Origin: Thermotogaceae bacterium
GTDB lineage: Bacteria > Thermotogota > Thermotogae > B21-G9 > HyVt-16
DNA: 9,475 nt
Direction: 5' to 3'
Assembly (NCBI GenBank): GCA_011043375.1
Contig: DQYP01000222.1
Coordinates: 1 to 9,475 of the forward strand
The first letter of the stretch is position 1, and the number at the start of each line of letters is the position of its first letter. A model generated the notes under the pieces. The model worked only from the letters and a program-made list of their open reading frames with translations, did no database searches and had not been told where the DNA came from. Made by a program: the position numbers and the translations under genes. Positions 1-6,057 of this stretch are shown one piece after another.

Positions 1-79
1 ATGCGAAGTCGTCTGCGTCTTTATGGTGTCTCAAAAATCAGTAATAGCACAACATCATCCACTTTTCTTGGCTTAGGTT

Positions 80-104
80 ATTTCAATGAAACAACCATTG
101 AAAT
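80..104. repeat. Perfect 9-bp inverted repeat, CRISPR-repeat-like
   Basis: ATTTCAATG (80-88) and CATTGAAAT (96-104) are perfect complements separated by 7 nt. The wider segment 77-104 is 28 nt, begins with GTT and ends in ATTGAAAT. That resembles the GTT-start and ATTGAAA(C/G)-end pattern of many type I repeats, and GAAAC also occurs inside it at 88-92. Only one copy is visible, so it is not an array. It could be a degenerate repeat, an operator, or chance in AT-rich DNA. It is a poor terminator because no T-run follows directly; the nearest, at 118-124, is 13 nt away. Confidence 0.45.
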
Positions 105-121
105 TTGGGAGGCTCACTTTT

Positions 122-171
122 TTTGTGACGCTCTATATTATACTCTAAATAACAACGCAAAAGGTCACAAA
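122..171 (+). promoter_or_regulatory. Probable cas6 control region with split inverted repeat
   Basis: TTTGTGAC (122-129) and GTCACAAA (164-171) are perfect 8-bp complements, 42 nt apart start to start, close to four turns of B-DNA. Between them lies a -10-like TATACT (139-144), though no good -35 box sits at the right distance, so the promoter itself is uncertain. The right arm overlaps the start of the cas6 Shine-Dalgarno. The arms could be paired operators bound through DNA looping, or could fold in the mRNA and partly hide the ribosome site. The WYL regulator encoded in the same operon is the obvious candidate binder; this is inference. Confidence 0.45.
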
Positions 172-175
172 GGAG
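169..175 (+). promoter_or_regulatory. Ribosome binding site of cas6
   Basis: AAAGGAG lies 7 nt before ATG 183 and supports that start over the next in-frame ATG. Its first three bases belong to the right arm of the upstream inverted repeat (164-171). Confidence 0.75.
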
Positions 176-182
176 AATTTAT

Positions 183-932
183 ATGATAGGAATTGAATCA
201 ATATTCTTATTATCATCTTCAAAAAGCGCCGTTATAATGAACTCTAGTGAGGCGCTTCACGGAGCGATTTACGATGCTTTAAAAAAGAAATTGGATACTG
301 ATGAGTTGCACAATTACCAGAACAAGTCTATTTTCAGTATTTCGCCACTCTTCAGTTCTCTAGGCAGAATCTCAACAAAATTCAGAAAAGGAGCCACTTA
401 TCTTTTCAGGCTTTGCACACTTCGCGAAGATATCTTTCAAGTGTTTCGAGATCACTGTATGATCAAAGGTAGCATAACCATTCAAGGTACCGATTTCCAC
501 ATAGTACAGATGGAAAGTGCAGCTATAAAGCTGGATAGCTTAACTTCATCGCAAGAATTTACTCTGAATTTTATCAGCCCGGTTACTTTTAGATCCTCAA
601 AACCCGGAGATATTCCCGTCCCTTATCCAGAAATTCTGGAGAAGTATTTCAAAAGTATCTCTGAGCTTTATATAAAAGAAAACTCCAATCTTTATCCGCT
701 ACTAACCTTCTTAAAGGGCAGAACACAGCCAATCCGTTTCAAAAAATATCTCCTAATTGGCTTCCGGGGTAAAATTAAACTCAAATTCCCTCAACCAACT
801 GTAATTCCCTTTTTGAGCCATTTCTTAGGAACTGGCCATAACTGTGCACGTGGTATGGGAAATACTATCGTGGAAGAGCTTGATGTTCTACCACCATTGC
901 AGAAATTGAGAAAGATGATGGAAGATGGATAG
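183..932 (+). CDS. cas6: CRISPR pre-crRNA endoribonuclease Cas6
   Basis: Cas6 cleaves CRISPR transcripts within each repeat to give crRNAs for the interference complex. The 249-residue length is normal for the family. Near the C-terminus, residues 214-227 carry the glycine-rich loop, with the core GTGHNCARGMGN at 216-227, which is the family signature and contacts the repeat RNA. The N-terminal part has the expected pattern of a beta strand, then LHGAIYDAL (25-33), then a short segment ending in SISPL (52-56). H43 lies where Cas6 proteins often hold the catalytic histidine, but I assign it only tentatively. The start is supported by AAAGGAG at 169-175. The stop overlaps the WYL gene by 8 nt, so the two are probably translationally coupled. 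Cas6 heads its own operon rather than following the effector genes. Confidence 0.93.
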   Translation: MIGIESIFLLSSSKSAVIMNSSEALHGAIYDALKKKLDTDELHNYQNKSIFSISPLFSSLGRISTKFRKGATYLFRLCTLREDIFQVFRDHCMIKGSITIQGTDFHIVQMESAAIKLDSLTSSQEFTLNFISPVTFRSSKPGDIPVPYPEILEKYFKSISELYIKENSNLYPLLTFLKGRTQPIRFKKYLLIGFRGKIKLKFPQPTVIPFLSHFLGTGHNCARGMGNTIVEELDVLPPLQKLRKMMEDG

Positions 933-1881
933 TAGAAGACTTAGACGATCCTGGATTTTTATATATCACATAATAAAAAAGCGTGAAATTCGCAACCTAC
1001 CTAAAGAAGCGGAAGCACTAGGGGTTTCCCTCAGAACTCTTCAAAGGGATATCAAAGATCTTATAGCAGCTGGTTTTCCCCTAGAACATGGCAAAGGCTG
1101 GGTAAAATTAATGGTCAATCTTGAACTTCCACCTGAATTGTATGTTTCTGAGCGAGACAGAATAGTTATGCTAAATCTCCTTTCTTTGGGAGCATCCTTC
1201 TTCAAAGAAACAGCAGAGAAATCTCTGAAAAACCTGAAAAGGGCCATATTAAAGAGCTTCCCCGATTCAAAGCCTGAGCACCTAGAAGCATCGAATTACT
1301 ACATTTTTCACAATCCAAAAGTTGAAAAAATAAAGTACTGCGTTCTAAATAGCCTGGAGAAATCCATGGTTAGAAAACTGTGTGTGTACATCGAGTATAA
1401 TCATCCAACGAAAGGCAACCAAGCGTTTCCTTTTGAACCTTATCGGTTTTTATTTTCCAAAGGTCACTGGTACGTATTAGGAAAAAATATAGAACTTAAA
1501 GCAACTCTTCTGTACAGAGTATCGAGAATATCTAAAGTTCACTTTAGTAAAACATCGTTTAAAATGCCTTCTGATGAAGAAATTAAGAACATTGTCTCTG
1601 GAATCTGGGAGACTCATTGTGGAAACAGAATTTACGAGATAAAAGTAAAGTTTAATCCCGAAGTAGCTTCAAAGATTGCAGAAACTGTACGCCATAGATC
1701 CCAAAAAATAGAGTATTTAAAAGATGGAAGCCTGTTAATGACTGTACACATCTCAGGATACAAAGAGTTCATGTGGTGGGTCCTATCATGGGGGAAAAAT
1801 GCCGAAATCATTTCTCCAGAATGGATAAGAAAGAAAGTTACAGAAGAATTAAAATCCACTCTGGAAAACTACGAAAAATAA
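925..1881 (+). CDS. WYL-domain transcriptional regulator, likely controls the cas genes
   Basis: The 318-residue protein has the classic three-part WYL regulator layout. A winged helix-turn-helix covers about residues 1-62, with recognition helix SLRTLQRDIKDL at 35-46. The WYL domain spans about 130-205, with the motif seen as HWYVLG (W182, Y183) and conserved arginines in LYRVSRI (196-202). A WCX-type C-terminal region covers about 230-318, with MWWVLSWG at 283-290 followed by an IISPEW segment. WYL domains are thought to sense nucleic acid or nucleotide ligands and usually tune DNA binding. In Synechocystis the WYL protein Sll7009 was reported to repress a type I-D locus, so a similar role is likely. 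The start at 925 overlaps the cas6 end by 8 nt with only a weak ribosome site, pointing to coupled translation. An intrinsic terminator follows the stop by 1 nt. Confidence 0.9.
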   Translation: MDSRRLRRSWIFIYHIIKKREIRNLPKEAEALGVSLRTLQRDIKDLIAAGFPLEHGKGWVKLMVNLELPPELYVSERDRIVMLNLLSLGASFFKETAEKSLKNLKRAILKSFPDSKPEHLEASNYYIFHNPKVEKIKYCVLNSLEKSMVRKLCVYIEYNHPTKGNQAFPFEPYRFLFSKGHWYVLGKNIELKATLLYRVSRISKVHFSKTSFKMPSDEEIKNIVSGIWETHCGNRIYEIKVKFNPEVASKIAETVRHRSQKIEYLKDGSLLMTVHISGYKEFMWWVLSWGKNAEIISPEWIRKKVTEELKSTLENYEK

Positions 1882-1882
1882 T

Positions 1883-1906
1883 GCGACAAATAATTTGTCG
1901 TTTTTT
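1883..1906 (+). terminator. Intrinsic terminator after the WYL gene
   Basis: CGACAAA (1884-1890) pairs perfectly with TTTGTCG (1894-1900) across a TAA loop, with a possible extra G-U pair at 1883/1901, and is followed directly by six T (1901-1906). It begins just after the stop codon and lies before the cas10d promoter, so it should separate cas6-WYL from the effector operon. The stem is AT-rich, so it may be leaky. Confidence 0.8.
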
Positions 1907-1917
1907 ATTGTTCGAAT

Positions 1918-1947
1918 TTGACTATAGCACAAAATTTGTTTCATAAT
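1918..1947 (+). promoter_or_regulatory. Sigma70-type promoter of the cas10d operon
   Basis: TTGACT (1918-1923, five of six matches to the -35 consensus) and CATAAT (1942-1947, five of six to the -10) are separated by 18 bp. Transcription would start at about 1954, giving a 5' leader of around 20 nt before ATG 1973. It is the best promoter match in the window and lies between the upstream terminator and the effector genes. Confidence 0.7.
1929..1939. promoter_or_regulatory. Palindrome in the promoter spacer, candidate operator
   Basis: ACAAA-A-TTTGT is an 11-bp palindrome with one central base, placed between the -35 and -10 boxes, where a bound repressor would block RNA polymerase. The left side reads CACAAAA (1928-1934), whose complement TTTTGTG also occurs at 121-127 in the cas6 control region. 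A shared regulator, most simply the WYL protein, is the inference; AT-rich chance is the alternative. Confidence 0.45.
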
Positions 1948-1960
1948 AGGTAACGATATA

Positions 1961-1967
1961 AGGGGGG
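1961..1967 (+). promoter_or_regulatory. Unusual all-G ribosome binding site of cas10d
   Basis: AGGGGGG lies 5 nt before ATG 1973. It departs from AGGAGG because a G replaces the central A, leaving a G-U pair with the anti-Shine-Dalgarno. It is still clearly the start signal and supports 1973. Confidence 0.65.
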
Positions 1968-1972
1968 ATTCT

Positions 1973-4399
1973 ATGGACCACAATAAATATTTAGAAATTG
2001 TCAGCTCAATTTTAAAAAACTACCCACCAGATGAACATGTTCATACTTCAGGACCGAAAATTGGCGAACCAATAGCTGTACATCTAATAAATGTAGGATT
2101 TACCGCCGCAAGACTTGCTTCTCTTTACTCCGAAGAGAATACCCAACTCGACCAACTTACCTTCGATTCTTTTGTAATTGCCGCTTTTTTTCACGACACC
2201 AACAAATTAGATCCAGACAAGAAATCCCTTAGAGCAACCGTAGGAGACATAGATAAAATAATACGCAACATTGGTTATGAAGGAGATTATGACCCAGATC
2301 TTGTTTCACAATTTGCAGCCTGTCATGGAAAAAACGGCCCCATTGGATCGATGTTATTGATGCCCAAACATCATATAGACCTTTGTGAACTTTTAAGGCT
2401 TTCAGACATACTGGATTTGTACACAACCTCTTCATTAGATTCAATTCCTTCTAAACTCAATGATATCAGCATGTACATTTCTCGAACACTTCCGGAAAGA
2501 AAAATCAAATGGATAACATTGAAAGAATTTAGGGGGATTTTGACCACAGAAATTCTTAATACGTGTCAGAATTTTATTGAAAAAAATGAAGGTGTACCCA
2601 TAGCGTTTTTCAAAGACGGATTAGTCTTCCTTGAAAAGCAAAATTCTCCCATTTATTTTCAAGATCTTAAAGATGCAATCGTCAACCATCTATCACAATT
2701 GGTTATCAATCCAGAAACCGCTATCTTGTATCGACAGGGAATGATACAAATCAAACCTGCTGCCTTTAAAGGAATAAGTCTTGAAAGTATTCTTGATGAG
2801 ATCATCAATATCTCGAATAAAAGAGGAGATCAATTTTTCTATCAAGGGCTTTATGCACTCATCAAAAAGATAAAGGAAATGAAGCCAAAAACAAGTAAAG
2901 AATTATTGGAAGACACTGCCTATTGTCAGCTCGTTGGAATCGAAGAAATCCCAAAAGTTGAAGGAAAAAATAAAGTAGATTACGAAAAAATCGCGTTGTC
3001 ATCTCCGAAAACCACGCAAGAAATAAAAGAAGAATTTCTTGAAAAATACACAGAACTCCATCACGAAGTCTCCGAGGATTCATTGCGAATATTCTTGGAA
3101 AACTATATATCAAACACAGTTAAAACTTCTGACAACTGCCAAAACAGCACTATATCCTCTATAGTGGAATACTTTGTTAGTTATGGAAAACCAAAAGCAA
3201 CTTGTTCGATGTGTGGTGCTGAATACCCCGTTGACCAGATGCAAGCCGCCGAAGTAAATGGAATAAGCGTTCAGAAATTTTCTAACAGCCTTCCCGCAAA
3301 TGCAAAAATTGATCCTAAAAGATACATATGTGAAGCCTGCCGCATACAGTTGATAATAAACAAACAAATATCCAGAAAATCAGACTTTTTAATTGTCGGA
3401 GTCCCATTTACATTTATCCCAGCTAGACTAAAGGAAATGTTAGCAGACGAAATGAACAAACTGAGAGATGCTTTCTCGTCATCTGAAAACGACCCTTTAG
3501 AATCTTCAAAAAAGGACCTAATCTTTCAGCTAATTTCAATTAGCGGGAAAATCTCAAACAAAAAGCAACTATCAAGCAGATTGGACGTAGATATCTCCAA
3601 TACCATCACTTATCGATACGACTCAATTCATAAAGCAAAAAATGATAGCGAAAAAGCTATTGATGTACTCGTATCAGTAACAAATATGTACAAGATATTC
3701 CCTATGAGATATCTCATAACCAATTCCCCAACCATCCTGGGCAACGATATCTTTTTTAGCGAACCAATCAGCTTCCAAAGCATTCCTAGCAACGTTTATC
3801 CCGCTTTGAACAATATCGATATCCTTCCAGATCTCGAAAAAATAGTTCGTGAAAATGTTACCCCTAAAATAGCTACAAAAGTTCTTTTGAACCTGGCAAC
3901 TAAAATGACTCCATCAGAGATTTTATTTGAAGCAGTAATAAATAGAGGAAAAGCTAAGAATGAGGGCAAGTTTTTCCACGGAATATATAAATTATTAGAG
4001 GGGAGGGGATACTTAATGGATGAAACTATCTCTATCGAGAAAAAGCTAGCCGAAATTGGACTGTCTGAGTTGGAAAGACCTCATTGGAAACAATCCGATT
4101 ATTCGATTTCAAAGCCCTTCGAATTCGCTTTCAATGCTGTCAGAAAGTTTGACCCTTCAATCGATTCCATCGAAGGTTTGAAAGGACTCATCTTCAACAA
4201 CATCTCAAGAGCTATTACTTTTAGTCCAAAAGCAAAAGAATTCACAGATGCTTTTATGCAATTGTTGGAGAAGTATGGGAATGGGGATTTTGCCAAAGCT
4301 AAAGAAAAAGTTGTTGGAAATTATAACAAATTACGCGGAATGTACATAGGACTTGTAAAACTTTTGATTGAGGAAAATAAAGGAGGGAAAGAACAATGA
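1973..4399 (+). CDS. cas10d: Type I-D large subunit Cas10d with N-terminal HD nuclease domain
   Basis: Cas10d (Csc3) is the large subunit of the type I-D complex and carries the target-DNA nuclease that other type I systems place on Cas3. The 808-residue protein starts with an HD domain: H37, the H74-D75 pair in FFHDTNKL, H118, H133/H134 and D145. This order looks like Cas3'' rather than the circularly permuted HD of type III Cas10. A zinc-ribbon insertion has CxxC at C411/C414 and C453/C456. The following palm-like region (about 500-600) has no GGDD motif, so cyclic oligonucleotide synthesis is not expected. The last 127 residues are mostly helical and match the expected Cas11-like part, with their own internal start (4016). 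A 4-nt ATGA overlap couples it to csc2. It is first in the effector operon. Confidence 0.93.
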   Translation: MDHNKYLEIVSSILKNYPPDEHVHTSGPKIGEPIAVHLINVGFTAARLASLYSEENTQLDQLTFDSFVIAAFFHDTNKLDPDKKSLRATVGDIDKIIRNIGYEGDYDPDLVSQFAACHGKNGPIGSMLLMPKHHIDLCELLRLSDILDLYTTSSLDSIPSKLNDISMYISRTLPERKIKWITLKEFRGILTTEILNTCQNFIEKNEGVPIAFFKDGLVFLEKQNSPIYFQDLKDAIVNHLSQLVINPETAILYRQGMIQIKPAAFKGISLESILDEIINISNKRGDQFFYQGLYALIKKIKEMKPKTSKELLEDTAYCQLVGIEEIPKVEGKNKVDYEKIALSSPKTTQEIKEEFLEKYTELHHEVSEDSLRIFLENYISNTVKTSDNCQNSTISSIVEYFVSYGKPKATCSMCGAEYPVDQMQAAEVNGISVQKFSNSLPANAKIDPKRYICEACRIQLIINKQISRKSDFLIVGVPFTFIPARLKEMLADEMNKLRDAFSSSENDPLESSKKDLIFQLISISGKISNKKQLSSRLDVDISNTITYRYDSIHKAKNDSEKAIDVLVSVTNMYKIFPMRYLITNSPTILGNDIFFSEPISFQSIPSNVYPALNNIDILPDLEKIVRENVTPKIATKVLLNLATKMTPSEILFEAVINRGKAKNEGKFFHGIYKLLEGRGYLMDETISIEKKLAEIGLSELERPHWKQSDYSISKPFEFAFNAVRKFDPSIDSIEGLKGLIFNNISRAITFSPKAKEFTDAFMQLLEKYGNGDFAKAKEKVVGNYNKLRGMYIGLVKLLIEENKGGKEQ
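4000..4008 (+). promoter_or_regulatory. Internal ribosome binding site for Cas11d
   Basis: GGGGAGGGG contains GGAGG at 4002-4006, 9 nt before the in-frame ATG at 4016. It forces the codons GAG GGG AGG GGA (Glu-Gly-Arg-Gly), a G-rich run standing out in an A-rich gene, which suggests selection for ribosome binding rather than for the residues. Confidence 0.7.
4016..4399 (+). CDS. cas11d: Small subunit Cas11d, internal translation product of cas10d
   Basis: Type I-D loci lack a separate small-subunit gene. In studied type I-D systems Cas11d is made by independent translation from inside the large-subunit gene. Here ATG 4016 is codon 682 of cas10d, in frame, with a very strong Shine-Dalgarno (4000-4008). 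It would give a 127-residue protein sharing the cas10d stop. The product is predicted to be helical, including the stretch from about 4228 to the end containing FTDAFMQLLEKYG and YIGLVKLLIEE, as expected for small subunits that line the Cascade backbone and hold the non-target strand or support the filament. The motif and frame are seen directly; the expression is inferred from precedent. Confidence 0.72.
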   Translation: MDETISIEKKLAEIGLSELERPHWKQSDYSISKPFEFAFNAVRKFDPSIDSIEGLKGLIFNNISRAITFSPKAKEFTDAFMQLLEKYGNGDFAKAKEKVVGNYNKLRGMYIGLVKLLIEENKGGKEQ

Positions 4400-5367
4400 A
4401 AAATCTTAGCGAAATCAGAAGCTTATTGAAAGATTTTATTGCTTCTGAGGAATTCCCTTACAAACCCTATGGAAAGTGCATTTCAGTTGTAGTGCTAAGA
4501 ACGACCCAGAGTGAAGCTATATTCAGAACTGACGGAGAATTAAACAAAGAAATTGTATCCGCCGGCGTCAAAGATAGTTCGCCGATAACCAGGGTAATAA
4601 TAACCAAAAGAAAAATAACCGCCTCAGAAAGGAGAACCGGTAGAGAGTTCGGAAGACTGAAAGGATTTATCAGCGAAAGCTGCTCTATAAACAAAGAAAT
4701 GTGCGGAGACTGTGTTGACTGTCTCACATATGGTTTTGCCGGTGCAGAAAAAGGTGAAACCTCCAGTGGTGCATTGAAAAGCAGAGTAATCACGGAAAAT
4801 TCTTATTCTATACTGGAAGCCTCAAAAATTTCCGACATAAAAACTTTTAATGCTACCACAGAAATGGGTATGATGTACGATGTAGAAGAAGAAAAGGAAA
4901 GCAAAAGACAACGACAATCCATTAATTCAGATGAATATGTCAAACCTCAATCACACTTCGTAGATATTGAAACCTTCAAAGATCTAAGATTCCCAGAGTT
5001 CTTATACGCCATTGGAAACATAATGCGAACCACTCGCTATGGTGCCACAACAACAAGAATAGGAAAAGTAAAGAACAAGATACTGGCAATGGTATTTTCA
5101 GAAGGAGAAATCTTCTCTTCACTGGAACTTGTTCAAAACGTGTGGGACATGCTCGAATCAAAAGAACATCCTTTGGATACCCAAACAGTTGAAAACACCG
5201 TTTTGAAAGCCACTAATCAGCTTGTTAAATCTCTCCCATTCAGCACAAGAATTTTAACTGGTGAAGAACTAAAAGACGTTATCTCAGGAATTTCTGAGGC
5301 CTACAAATCCCCGGAAGAAGAGTTAATTCCTCTAATTTCAGATCTTTCAAGTTGGAGGAAGAACTAA
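4396..5367 (+). CDS. csc2: Type I-D backbone subunit Csc2 (Cas7 family)
   Basis: Csc2 is the Cas7-type protein that polymerises along the crRNA spacer to form the backbone of the type I-D complex. Its 323 residues are in the normal range. Recognisable features are the cysteine cluster C96, C103, C106 and C109, a probable metal site, followed by LTYGFAGAEKGE and the SSGALKSRV stretch typical of Csc2. Residues about 160-185 form a highly charged segment (EEEKESKRQRQ), probably a flexible loop. A later GNIMRTTRYGATTTRIG segment (about 207-223) fits the family's conserved basic core. AGGAGGG at 4381-4387 precedes the ATG by 8 nt, and the ATG overlaps the cas10d stop as ATGA, so stoichiometric coupling is likely although many Csc2 copies are needed per complex. 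Confidence 0.92.
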   Translation: MKNLSEIRSLLKDFIASEEFPYKPYGKCISVVVLRTTQSEAIFRTDGELNKEIVSAGVKDSSPITRVIITKRKITASERRTGREFGRLKGFISESCSINKEMCGDCVDCLTYGFAGAEKGETSSGALKSRVITENSYSILEASKISDIKTFNATTEMGMMYDVEEEKESKRQRQSINSDEYVKPQSHFVDIETFKDLRFPEFLYAIGNIMRTTRYGATTTRIGKVKNKILAMVFSEGEIFSSLELVQNVWDMLESKEHPLDTQTVENTVLKATNQLVKSLPFSTRILTGEELKDVISGISEAYKSPEEELIPLISDLSSWRKN

Positions 5368-5380
5368 GAAGGGTTGCCTT

Positions 5381-6055
5381 ATGAGGATATTCAAAGCCAA
5401 ACTAAAACTTCTTGAACCTCTGTTTTTCGCTACAAAAGAGATATCTGATATGTATATCACTGAACCTTTTATTGGCAACTATGCCCTTGCGTACGCTCTT
5501 GGTTTCGCAACTTCCGAATACATAAGGGCACCTCAACCAAAATATGTTGAAGATCTCCAATCAGTAGATACTTACTGCACACCCGCCGTATTTGAAAAAT
5601 TCAAATGGATAACTGAATCCTTTAATTCTACTGGTGAGTCAAGATATTTGTTCATGGATAAAAATATGTACATCGAATACCATGGCGAAAACAAAAGAGC
5701 ACGAAATATCCCACAAATAGGACGATTAAAAATGATCGCCCCTGAAAGCATTGCGGTATTTTACGTACTATCCAAAACAATCCCAAAGCTTCCACCATAT
5801 ATAAGGCTTGGAAAATTCAATTCAAAAGCTTTAGTAAAGTATCAAGAAGTCAGATATTACAAAAAAGAAGGTGTATTCGAAACCACCACGGCAATTAATC
5901 CTGCAGATCTTCCCTTCGATTTAGATGTAATCTCATACCAAAGTATTCCGGTAAAACCAATCCCAATAATTACCAGGCTTAAAGCTAATGGTGGATATAT
6001 ACAAACAGAGCAAACTATTTTGCCTATCGGTATGGGTTACTGCAAGAGGGTGTGA
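5381..6055 (+). CDS. csc1: Type I-D crRNA-end subunit Csc1 (Cas5 family)
   Basis: Csc1 is the Cas5-type subunit that caps the 5' handle of the crRNA and, with Cas10d, takes part in PAM-proximal recognition. The 224-residue length is typical. The family hallmark is IGNYALAYALG at residues 31-41, preceded by a strand and PLFFATKE (13-20). A second conserved stretch is YIRLGKF at 140-146. The C-terminal end is glycine-containing (ANGGY and PIGMGY), consistent with an RRM-fold closing strand. It begins 13 nt after csc2, with AAGGG (5369-5373) as ribosome site. Its TGA stop (6053-6055) lies directly before the cas3' start. Confidence 0.88.
   Translation: MRIFKAKLKLLEPLFFATKEISDMYITEPFIGNYALAYALGFATSEYIRAPQPKYVEDLQSVDTYCTPAVFEKFKWITESFNSTGESRYLFMDKNMYIEYHGENKRARNIPQIGRLKMIAPESIAVFYVLSKTIPKLPPYIRLGKFNSKALVKYQEVRYYKKEGVFETTTAINPADLPFDLDVISYQSIPVKPIPIITRLKANGGYIQTEQTILPIGMGYCKRV
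6044..6050 (+). promoter_or_regulatory. Ribosome binding site deciding the cas3' start
   Basis: AAGAGGG ends 7 nt before ATG 6058 but only 1 nt before GTG 6052. The spacing therefore favours ATG 6058 over the longer GTG start. Confidence 0.6.
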
Positions 6056-6057
6056 AT

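Larger units (their letters stand above)
1..182. other. Non-coding region upstream of cas6
   Basis: I see no convincing gene here. The reverse strand has stops in all three frames within the first 40 bases. Forward frame 1 is open from base 1 to a stop at 184-186, but the 61-residue product has no recognisable motif, no visible ribosome site and runs through the cas6 control region. The stretch holds a hairpin-forming repeat (80-104), a T-run (118-124), a -10-like TATACT (139-144), a split inverted repeat (122-129 and 164-171) and the cas6 Shine-Dalgarno site. It probably serves as the 5' regulatory region of the cas6-WYL operon. Confidence 0.6.

Noticed and set aside
80..124. Hairpin 80-104 plus T-run 118-124 as a terminator
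   Set aside because: Thirteen bases separate the stem from the T-run, too far for intrinsic termination.
1..186. 61-codon forward open frame ending on the cas6 start
   Set aside because: No motif or ribosome site, and it runs through the cas6 control region; most likely a chance open frame.
3148..3166. Inverted repeat CACTATA/TATAGTG inside cas10d
   Set aside because: No T-run follows and it lies mid-gene in AT-rich sequence; probably chance.
3500..3800. Active cyclase (GGDD) in the Cas10d palm, implying signalling
   Set aside because: No GGDD or close variant is visible; the gene set is type I-D, where Cas10d is not a cyclic oligonucleotide synthase.
4467..4793. 108-codon reverse-strand open frame inside csc2
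   Set aside because: It lies wholly opposite the well-supported Csc2 cysteine and core region, has no recognisable domain, and is a shadow of that gene.
6052..6057. GTG start for cas3' at 6052
   Set aside because: The AAGAGGG ribosome site would be 1 nt away, too close; ATG 6058 has a proper 7-nt spacing.
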